NCBI GenBank assembly: GCA_022866185.1 | Contig: JALHUG010000135.1 | Span: 1 to 6,306, forward strand | Source: Dehalococcoidia bacterium | GTDB lineage: Bacteria; Chloroflexota; Dehalococcoidia; SM23-28-2 | DNA length: 6,306 bases | Direction of reading: 5' to 3' | In this document: positions 1-5,038 of the stretch, one piece after another | Numbering within the stretch: the first letter of the stretch is position 1 | Layout of the letters: each line of letters opens with the position of its first letter | The notes under the pieces: generated by a model | What the model saw: only the letters and a program-made list of their open reading frames with translations | What the model was told of the DNA's origin: nothing | Databases searched by the model: none | Translations under genes and position numbers: made by a program

Positions 1-270
1 GATGGTCACCAGGCCACCAAACAGCTCCACGATGTAGTTGGCGGAATCGACATCGCTGGCGCAGGCGGGGTCGAGGGTCAGGGGGTCTCTGCCGAGCAGC
101 CGCAGCTCGCCGCCAGCGGTTGCGGAAGGTGTCCCTGCAGCCTGGACGGTCGGCGTCCCCTGGGATGCCTCCTCACCTCCACCCCCACTCATGACCAGCA
201 CCGCCACCACGCCGACGACCACGGCCACAGCGACGGCCAAACCGCCCAGAACCAGACCCAGGTTCCTCAT
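1..270 (-). CDS. ABC transporter substrate-binding protein, peptide/family-5 type (N-terminal 90 residues only)
   Basis: The gene runs off the left edge. The frame is open for exactly 90 codons from an ATG at 268-270. Residues 4-27 are a long hydrophobic stretch rich in Val, Ala, Leu and Gly, preceded by Arg2, so this is a signal-anchor or signal peptide. There is no lipobox Cys after it, so the protein is probably not a lipoprotein. A Gly/Ser/Thr/Pro linker follows (about residues 28-52). The mature domain then opens with GGELRLLGRDPLTLDPACAS and continues into a segment ending NYIVELFGGLVTI. The pattern of Leu-x-x-Leu-Asp-Pro, then Tyr-Ile-Val-Glu-Leu-Phe-x-Gly-Leu-Val, is typical of the start of SBP_bac_5 (oligopeptide/dipeptide binding) proteins. 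By family knowledge it would capture peptides or similar solutes outside the membrane for a permease and ATPase, probably encoded beyond the left edge. It lies 70 bp downstream of aspS on the same strand. No strong ribosome binding site is seen; a run of five G lies shortly upstream. The family call is fairly sure, the substrate is unknown. Confidence 0.8.
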   Translation of the reverse strand, partial: MRNLGLVLGGLAVAVAVVVGVVAVLVMSGGGGEEASQGTPTVQAAGTPSATAGGELRLLGRDPLTLDPACASDVDSANYIVELFGGLVTI

Positions 271-340
271 CGCAACCCCCGAAGCCTTCCCCTACCTATG
301 ACGTAAGCTAGCCCATGACAGCCACACCGCATGAACACTT

Positions 341-2164
341 TCAAGAAGATTCCTTCGAGATAGACGCCTCTGGCCTGAGCGCTATGTGCAGCTCCTTCAG
401 TTGAGCTTCGGAGACAGTGGAGGGGGCACCGAACAGCGGGTCGGCGGCGGTCTTCGTCTTCGGGAAGGCGATCACCTCCCGAATGTCCCGCTCGCCGGCC
501 AGGAGCATCACCGTGCGGTCGAGGCCGGTGGCGATGCCACCGTGGGGCGGCGCCCCGTATTCGAAGGCCTCCAGCATATGGCCAAAGCGCTCCTGGGCCT
601 CCGCGGGCGCGATGCGCAGCAGGCTGAACATCTTCTCCTGCACATCGCGGCGATGAATTCGGATGCTGCCGCCGGCTATCTCCCAGCCGTTGCAGACCAG
701 GTCGTAGGCGCGGGCACGAACTCGACCGGGGTCGCTATCCATGAGGGGCACGTCCTCCTCCTTGGGAGAGGTGAAGGGGTGATGCACCGCGTCCCAGCGC
801 TCCTCCGCCTCGTTCCACTCCACGAGGGGGAAGTCGGTGATGAAGCAGAAGGCCAGGAAGCCCTCGTCAATCAAATTCAGGCGGCGAGCCATCTCCCGCC
901 GCAGGCCGTCCAGGGCCTGGCTGGCCCGCCCCTCCTGGTCGGCCACTATGATGAGCAGGTCGCCGCGGCCGGCCCCGATGCGGACGGCGATGGCCCGCAC
1001 CTCCTCCAACCGCAGATAGCGGTGCACCGGCGAGTGGAAATCGTCGGCGGTCAGCTTTTCCACAGGCCCTTCACCGGTCAAGCCGATCGATACGAGCCCC
1101 TTGCCGCCGACGGTCTTGACGAACTCGGTCAGCTCGTCGATCTGGCGGCGGCTGAGGCCAGCACCGCCGGGGACGCAGATGCCCCGCACCACACCGCCCG
1201 CGGCCAACGTATCACGGAAAACGCTGAACTCCGATTCGGCCAGCAGGTCGGAGACGTCCACCAGCTCCATGCCGTAGCGCAGGTCCGGCTTGTCGCTGCC
1301 GAATCGGCGCATTGCCTCGGCGTAGGCCAGGCGAGGGAAAGGCTTAGTCAGCCGCAGGTCGGGCCGAAGCGTCTCCACCATCGCCGTGTGGAGGTCCTCC
1401 ATCAATTTCAGCATGTCCTCTTCGTCTATGAAGCTCATCTCGATGTCAAGCTGGGTGAACTCCGGCTGGCGGTCAGCCCGCAGGTCCTCGTCGCGGAAGC
1501 AGCGGGCGATCTGGAAGTAGCGCTCGAAGCCAGCCACCATCAGGAGCTGCTTGAGCTGCTGGGGCGACTGGGGCAAGGCGTAGAAGCGGCCGGGGTTGAC
1601 GCGGCTGGGCACCAGGTAGTCGCGGGCGCCCTCGGGCGTGCTCTTGATCAGAATGGGCGTCTCCACCTCCACGAAGCCCCGCTCGCTGAGGAAGTTGCGG
1701 ATAAACTGCACCACCTTGTGGCGGAAGACGATGTTTCGGTGCATGCGCTCTCGCCGCAGGTCCAGGTAGCGATAGTGCAGGCGAAGCAGGTCATCAACCT
1801 CCGTCTCCTCATTGATGTAGAAAGGCGGGGTCTTGGACGGACTGAGAAGGGTCGCGCTCTGGGCGTGCACCTCGATCTCGCCGGTGGCCATGTTGCGGTT
1901 CTCCGTGCCTGGGGGCCGCCGCGCCACCCGACCCTTCACCTGGATCACGTACTCGTTGCGCACATCGCTGGCCACCCGGTGGGCCTCCTCGGCCTCTTTG
2001 GGGTTGAACACCACCTGCGCAATACCATCGTGGTCGCGCAGGTCGATGAAGATGAGGCTGCCGTGGTCGCGACGCCGATGCACCCAGCCGGCCAGAGTCA
2101 CCTCCTGGCCGTCGTGTTCGGCACGCAGTTCGCCGCAGCCATGCGACTTGAGGCTTGTTCTCAT
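341..2164 (-). CDS. aspS: Aspartyl-tRNA synthetase, bacterial type, probably non-discriminating (Asp/Asn)
   Basis: Class II aminoacyl-tRNA synthetase of 607 residues, close to the usual bacterial length of about 590. It charges tRNA with aspartate in the cytoplasm. An N-terminal OB-fold anticodon-binding domain (about 1-110) contains GWVHRRRDHGSLIFIDLRD. The catalytic core follows: the motif 1 region around FVEVETPILIKSTPEGARDY (164-183), motif 2 with RCFRDEDLRADRQPEFTQLD (221-240) and motif 3 with GLDR (547-550; Arg550 contacts ATP in the family). The bacterial GAD insertion lies at roughly 290-420, and GGSIRIH plus the C-terminal IREVIAFPKT are typical. His34 and Gly86 align with His31 and Gly82 of the non-discriminating Pseudomonas aeruginosa enzyme, where E. 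coli has Leu and Lys, so it probably also charges tRNA(Asn). The ATG at 2162-2164 is chosen because the protein starts like its homologues (MRTSLKSHGCGELR). No Shine-Dalgarno precedes it, so a very short leader is possible. It is divergent from hemW. The synthetase call is certain; the specificity is inferred. Confidence 0.98.
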   Translation of the reverse strand: MRTSLKSHGCGELRAEHDGQEVTLAGWVHRRRDHGSLIFIDLRDHDGIAQVVFNPKEAEEAHRVASDVRNEYVIQVKGRVARRPPGTENRNMATGEIEVHAQSATLLSPSKTPPFYINEETEVDDLLRLHYRYLDLRRERMHRNIVFRHKVVQFIRNFLSERGFVEVETPILIKSTPEGARDYLVPSRVNPGRFYALPQSPQQLKQLLMVAGFERYFQIARCFRDEDLRADRQPEFTQLDIEMSFIDEEDMLKLMEDLHTAMVETLRPDLRLTKPFPRLAYAEAMRRFGSDKPDLRYGMELVDVSDLLAESEFSVFRDTLAAGGVVRGICVPGGAGLSRRQIDELTEFVKTVGGKGLVSIGLTGEGPVEKLTADDFHSPVHRYLRLEEVRAIAVRIGAGRGDLLIIVADQEGRASQALDGLRREMARRLNLIDEGFLAFCFITDFPLVEWNEAEERWDAVHHPFTSPKEEDVPLMDSDPGRVRARAYDLVCNGWEIAGGSIRIHRRDVQEKMFSLLRIAPAEAQERFGHMLEAFEYGAPPHGGIATGLDRTVMLLAGERDIREVIAFPKTKTAADPLFGAPSTVSEAQLKELHIALRPEASISKESS

Positions 2165-2174
2165 TGACAGTCAG

Positions 2175-2204
2175 AGTTTCGCACGGCCCTTACACCAAAG
2201 TCAA
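2175..2204 (-). promoter_or_regulatory. Possible aspS promoter
   Basis: Read on the minus strand, TTGACT (2204-2199) matches the -35 consensus at five of six bases. It is followed after 18 bases by GAAACT (2180-2175), a poor -10 match at three of six. Transcription would start only a few bases before the aspS ATG, which fits the absence of a Shine-Dalgarno there. The -35 is convincing but the -10 is weak. Confidence 0.3.
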
Positions 2205-2209
2205 CGTTG

Positions 2210-2226
2210 CCGCCCTTCAGGGGCGG
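2210..2226. other. Small perfect hairpin in the aspS/hemW divergent region
   Basis: CCGCCC (2210-2215) and GGGCGG (2221-2226) form a perfect 6-bp GC stem with a 5-base loop (TTCAG). It sits between the two divergent genes, inside the spacer of the possible hemW promoter, and its right arm is most of the possible hemW ribosome binding site. It could be an operator-like palindrome or a translation-control hairpin. The pairing is seen directly, the function is a guess. Confidence 0.4.
2219..2226 (+). promoter_or_regulatory. Possible hemW ribosome binding site
   Basis: AGGGGCGG is a GG-x-GG type purine-rich motif ending 7 bases before the ATG at 2234. It is the only Shine-Dalgarno-like sequence near any of the candidate hemW starts (2234, 2240, 2249), and is why 2234 is annotated. 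It is only an approximate match to AGGAGG. Confidence 0.45.
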
Positions 2227-2233
2227 TGCTACG

Positions 2234-3445
2234 ATGCCAATGGATATCATGAGCGAAGGAAGCGTCAGCCTGTACCTCCACATCCCCTTCTGCCAGTCCA
2301 AGTGCTCCTACTGCGACTTCAACTCCTACGCTGGGCTGGAGTCGCTCATCGCGCCCTACGTGAGCGCTCTCATCGCCGAGATGGGGCTGTGGCAGCAGCC
2401 CAGCCAGCACATGAGCGTGGCCACCGTCTTCGTCGGCGGCGGCACCCCCAGCCTCCTGCCGCTGTCGGAGGTGGAGCGCATCGTGACCGCCCTTCGCCAG
2501 CGCTTTCGCCTGGCCGCCGACGCCGAGGTCTCCTGCGAAGCCAACCCCGGAACAATTGATCGTCCCTACCTTCAGGGGCTGCGTTCGCTGGGGGTGAACC
2601 GTCTGAGCTTGGGCGTGCAGAGCTTCCACGACGACGAGTTGGCCACGCTGGGCCGCATCCACACGGCAGCGGAGGCCCGCGAGGCCTATCATACGGCGCG
2701 CCAGGCGGGCTTCGACAACGTCAACCTGGACCTGATCTACGGCCTGCCCTGCCAGACAATGACGGCCTGGCAGCACACGGTGCGGGAGGCCATCGCCCTG
2801 CAGCCCGACCACCTGTCGCTGTATGCCCTGTCGCTGGACGAGGGCACCCCCCTGGCCGACGCTGTGGCCCAAGGTCGCCTGCCCCCGCCCGACGCTGATC
2901 TGGCCGCCGATATGTACCTCTGGGCCGAGGATGCGCTGGCGGCGGCCGGCTACCAGCACTACGAAATCTCCAACTGGACACTGCCGGGTCGCCAGTGCCG
3001 CCACAACCTGGCCTACTGGCTGAACGAACCGTATCTCGGGTTGGGGGCAGGCGCTCACTCCTGCCTTGGTGGCTTCCGCTTCGCCAACGTCAAGGACCCT
3101 CGCCGCTACATCCCGCTGGTGGAGGAAAGCGCGAAGAGCGACGGCCGCCTCGCCGAGGGCCTCGCGCCCTTCCTGGCAGGCCTGGGCCACATCGCCTCTG
3201 CCGAGCAGATGACGCCCGCCCGCGCCATGGCCGAGACGGTCGTCCTCGGCCTGCGCCTGGTAGAGGGGCTTCCCCTGGAAGGGTTTCGCCGCCGCTTCGG
3301 GCAAGAGCTGATGTCCGTGTACGGCCCTCAGGGGGAAGAGCTGGAGGGCCTGGGCCTCCTTGAGCGGGTCGATGGCTGCCTTCGCCTCACGCCCAGAGGA
3401 CGGCTCCTGGGCAACGAGGCCTTCCTGCGCTTCCTGCCCGACTAG
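2234..3445 (+). CDS. hemW: HemW-type radical SAM heme chaperone (formerly 'oxygen-independent coproporphyrinogen oxidase-like')
   Basis: 403 residues from the ATG at 2234; family members run about 370-400. The radical-SAM cluster loop HIPFCQSKCSYCDFN holds Cys20, Cys24 and Cys27 (CxxxCxxC). The residue two after the third Cys is Phe29, not the fourth Cys of true HemN, which marks HemW rather than a coproporphyrinogen dehydrogenase. Further family motifs are GGGTPS (68-73, SAM binding), EANPGTI (102-108), GVQSFHDDELATLGRIHT (127-144) and HNLAYW (257-262), the HNxxYW signature of HemW, followed by GLGAGAHS. A HemN-C-like domain occupies the last 80 or so residues. In characterised relatives the protein binds heme covalently and inserts it into respiratory proteins, so heme-containing electron transport is implied. 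The start is uncertain: ATG 2249 (MSEGSVSLYLHIPFC) also fits homologues. It is divergent from aspS and converges on the gene ending at 3720. No fusion or break is seen. Confidence 0.93.
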   Translation: MPMDIMSEGSVSLYLHIPFCQSKCSYCDFNSYAGLESLIAPYVSALIAEMGLWQQPSQHMSVATVFVGGGTPSLLPLSEVERIVTALRQRFRLAADAEVSCEANPGTIDRPYLQGLRSLGVNRLSLGVQSFHDDELATLGRIHTAAEAREAYHTARQAGFDNVNLDLIYGLPCQTMTAWQHTVREAIALQPDHLSLYALSLDEGTPLADAVAQGRLPPPDADLAADMYLWAEDALAAAGYQHYEISNWTLPGRQCRHNLAYWLNEPYLGLGAGAHSCLGGFRFANVKDPRRYIPLVEESAKSDGRLAEGLAPFLAGLGHIASAEQMTPARAMAETVVLGLRLVEGLPLEGFRRRFGQELMSVYGPQGEELEGLGLLERVDGCLRLTPRGRLLGNEAFLRFLPD

Positions 3446-3500
3446 GCTGTTCTATAAGCGAGTTGCAGCGGCACCCAAGCGTAGTATGCCATCTGGAGGG

Positions 3501-3567
3501 GAGACTCTTCGCTATGCTCAGAGTGCCATCACAGTCCACCGTCATTCTGAGCAACGCGAAGAATCTT
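3501..3567. repeat. Imperfect 25-bp inverted repeat with 17-base loop between convergent genes
   Basis: The left arm (3501-3525) and right arm (3543-3567) are reverse complements at 20 of 25 positions, with a 17-base loop. Transcribed from either side it would make a long stem-loop, so it may act as a two-way transcript end or an mRNA 3' stabiliser for hemW and the convergent gene. No U-run follows either side, so it is not a classic intrinsic terminator. Each arm is itself one unit of the hairpin family described in the array entry. Confidence 0.7.
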
Positions 3568-3611
3568 GGCCTGAGCGGAGCAAAGGAGCCTGCCCTGAGC
3601 AGAGCGAAGGG
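3504..3611. repeat. REP-like array: four small hairpin units with a shared 11-base core
   Basis: Three direct units have cores at 3549-3559 (GAGCAACGCGA), 3573-3583 (GAGCGGAGCAA) and 3597-3607 (GAGCAGAGCGA), spaced exactly 24 bases apart. A fourth in inverse orientation has its core at 3509-3519 (GAGCATAGCGA on the minus strand). Each core is flanked by short complementary arms that differ between units yet stay paired: ATTCT/AGAAT, CCT/AGG, CCCT/AGGG and ACTCT/AGAGT. Inside the core, GC-NNN-GC can close a 3-base loop. From memory, this resembles dispersed repeats with the core GAGCGAAGCGA seen in Chloroflexota and other genomes. It lies in the otherwise empty 3446-3719 gap; I see no gene there. 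Confidence 0.75.
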
Positions 3612-3719
3612 ATGCGTTGGCACATCTTGGAGACAGTGCACCCCGGCCGGCGTCAATCCATCATCGCAAGGGGAAAGCCGAGCGGGTCAGGAGGGAATCA
3701 GCAGCTAGCGGCCTGCCGC

Positions 3720-4970
3720 CTACGGGCCATCGAGGCCGTGCGGGTAGATGACGGTACACTGGGCTAACACGCTAGCGTAGCCATCATGGGGTACGGTCAA
3801 AGGCATTGTGTCATAGCCGCTATTAGACGAGGTAATGGCTACAACGTAAGAGCCGCTGCCGAGGCTGAGTCCTGTATCGAAGGTCCCGCCCTCTCCTGTC
3901 GCGCCTAGCCAGGCCTGCCCCGCATATGGAAACGGACCGGAGATGGTCACCTGGGCCCCGACTACCGCCTGCCCCTGGCAGATCACCGAGCCCTGTATGC
4001 CACCCGGCCCAGGGACGGGTGTGGGCGATGGTGTGGGGGTGGGCGTAGGGGTAGGCGTAGGAGTAGGCGTGGGTGTGGGGGTAGGCGTGGGCGTGACCGC
4101 AGGGATAGGGCTGGGCATGGGTTCAGGGATTGGCGTGGGGGCGTCGGTTGCCGTCACCTCTGGTGGGGTTGAAGGAACCGCCATCGCTGAGGCGATGGGC
4201 CTCGGCGTCGGCGCGATCATCTCCGGGGGGAAGGGCGTCATTGCCGGAGTGAGAACCGGAGGCGCCGAAGGTTTCACCGTAGCCCTGGCAACAGCGGTGG
4301 CCGTGGGGGTAGCCGTAGGCCCGGCCGACCACGGCAAGACCAAGGGGCCGGGAGCCTGCGGATCCCTCCACAGGAGGATCACCACCGCCACCACAGCGCC
4401 GATGAAGCCGCCGCCAGCCAGCAGCATGAGCGGAAGTTTCCAGATCGTGCCGCCGCCGCCAGCAGCCAGCGGAGTCCCACTGGCAAACGTTCGAGCCAGG
4501 ATCTTGTCAGCCAGGCCACGCGGCGCTGGTGTAGGCCCCAAGGTGGCGAGAAGCTCAGAGGTCGAAGCGAGCTTGTCCTGCCTCCTGCGGCAGTCAAGGC
4601 ATTCAGCCAGGTGTTCCATCACCTGCCGGTGCTCCAGGCCAGCCAGCTCACCGTCATAGAAGGCAGAAAGGAGATGCCCCAGGCGACGACACTTCTGCTT
4701 ACTCTCCCCGCTCACCGCCTGGCTATGGTAGGCTTGCCTGAATTCTAGGCGGGCCTGATGCAGCATCCTTGCCACTTTGCTTGGGGAGATGCCCATCGTC
4801 TCCCCGATCTGGGCATAGCTCAAGCCCTCCAGCTCACGCAGGAGGAGAAGGCGCCGCTCGCGTCCGGGCAAGCGGCCGACGGCCTGCAACACCCGCTGGC
4901 GGATGTCCGCCCGCTCCAAGCCGGCCTGCTGGGCTTCCCTATCGTTTGTCATGTACGTCGCACGTGCCAT
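3720..4970 (-). CDS. Sigma-70 region 4 / anti-sigma zinc finger / transmembrane / Thr-Pro stalk fusion protein
   Basis: A 416-residue mosaic. Residues about 22-81 are a sigma region 4 helix-turn-helix (LPGRERRLLLLRELEGLSYAQIG, then SPSKVARMLHQAR). Residues about 90-135 are a ZAS/zf-HC2 anti-sigma zinc finger with Cys94, His120, Cys124 and Cys127 (C-x25-H-x3-C-x2-C). One membrane helix lies at about 178-201. A Pro/Thr/Ala-rich stalk (about 205-322) includes 11 uninterrupted Thr-Pro pairs (293-314). The C-terminal domain (323-416) looks like a carboxypeptidase-regulatory/Cna-B type beta fold, with Cys331 and Cys405 able to form a disulphide outside. Topology is probably N-terminus in, C-terminus out. 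Sigma region 2, needed for core binding and -10 melting, is absent: only about 20 residues precede region 4, and an in-frame TAA lies at 4977-4979. Starts at 4970 or 4952 are possible, with no clear Shine-Dalgarno; TCTAAT (minus strand, 4981-4976) hints at a promoter giving a leaderless mRNA. It lies 68 bp after the MFS gene on the same strand. The domains are clear, the role is inferred. Confidence 0.88.
   Translation of the reverse strand: MARATYMTNDREAQQAGLERADIRQRVLQAVGRLPGRERRLLLLRELEGLSYAQIGETMGISPSKVARMLHQARLEFRQAYHSQAVSGESKQKCRRLGHLLSAFYDGELAGLEHRQVMEHLAECLDCRRRQDKLASTSELLATLGPTPAPRGLADKILARTFASGTPLAAGGGGTIWKLPLMLLAGGGFIGAVVAVVILLWRDPQAPGPLVLPWSAGPTATPTATAVARATVKPSAPPVLTPAMTPFPPEMIAPTPRPIASAMAVPSTPPEVTATDAPTPIPEPMPSPIPAVTPTPTPTPTPTPTPTPTPTPTPSPTPVPGPGGIQGSVICQGQAVVGAQVTISGPFPYAGQAWLGATGEGGTFDTGLSLGSGSYVVAITSSNSGYDTMPLTVPHDGYASVLAQCTVIYPHGLDGP
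4029..4094 (-). repeat. Hexanucleotide repeat encoding 11 Thr-Pro pairs
   Basis: Eleven 6-base units encode an unbroken Thr-Pro run, residues 293-314 of the sigma-4/zinc-finger fusion. Wobble positions vary (ACN for Thr, CCC and CCT for Pro), so the repeat is not a recent clean slippage product. Gain or loss of a unit keeps the reading frame and only changes stalk length. The plus strand here is strongly G-rich. Confidence 0.9.
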
Positions 4971-5038
4971 CGAGTATTAGACGATCGAAGGCCCAATAAT
5001 GTAACACTGTTTTGCCACAAACTCCACGAAAGTCCACC

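Larger units (their letters stand above)
2207..2235 (+). promoter_or_regulatory. Possible hemW promoter overlapping the gene start
   Basis: TTGCCG (2207-2212) and TACGAT (2230-2235) are separated by the ideal 17 bases, and each matches the sigma-70 consensus at four of six positions. Transcription would begin near 2242. That would place the ATG at 2234 upstream of the RNA start and favour the in-frame ATG at 2249 with a leader of about 7 bases. It competes with the ribosome-binding-site reading of the same bases. Confidence 0.3.

Noticed and set aside
386..2167. Long open frame of 593 codons on the plus strand opposite aspS
   Set aside because: It mirrors nearly the whole aspS gene, whose protein is unmistakable. 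The opposite frame is His/Leu/Val/Gln-rich with no recognisable domain, as expected when a GC-rich gene leaves its antisense frame free of stops.
2164..2169. Perfect TTGACA on the plus strand as a hemW -35 box
   Set aside because: Bases 17-19 downstream (CCCTTA, CCTTAC, CTTACA) do not resemble a -10 box, and the sequence overlaps the aspS start.
2201..3304. 367-codon open frame on the minus strand opposite hemW
   Set aside because: It is the antisense shadow of hemW, of low-complexity composition with no domain pattern. hemW carries all its family motifs.
3543..3612. 24-base periodic repeats as a possible CRISPR array
   Set aside because: The units are contiguous and degenerate, with no 30-40 base unique spacers and one copy inverted. 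They fit hairpin repeats, not CRISPR.
3643..3650. CCGGCCGG palindrome and other short GC palindromes (for example GCGG/CCGC at 3708-3719) as terminators
   Set aside because: They are short and lack a following T-run on either strand. At this GC content such palindromes are expected by chance.
4012..4090. G-rich plus strand as a strong G-quadruplex site
   Set aside because: There are several GGG runs, but no four consecutive runs have all loops of 7 bases or fewer. The G-richness is fully explained by Pro codons on the other strand.
3943..4659. 238-codon plus-strand frame with a long Gly-Val repeat
   Set aside because: The Gly-Val run is just the complement of the Thr-Pro repeat of the true minus-strand gene, whose flanking domains are recognisable.
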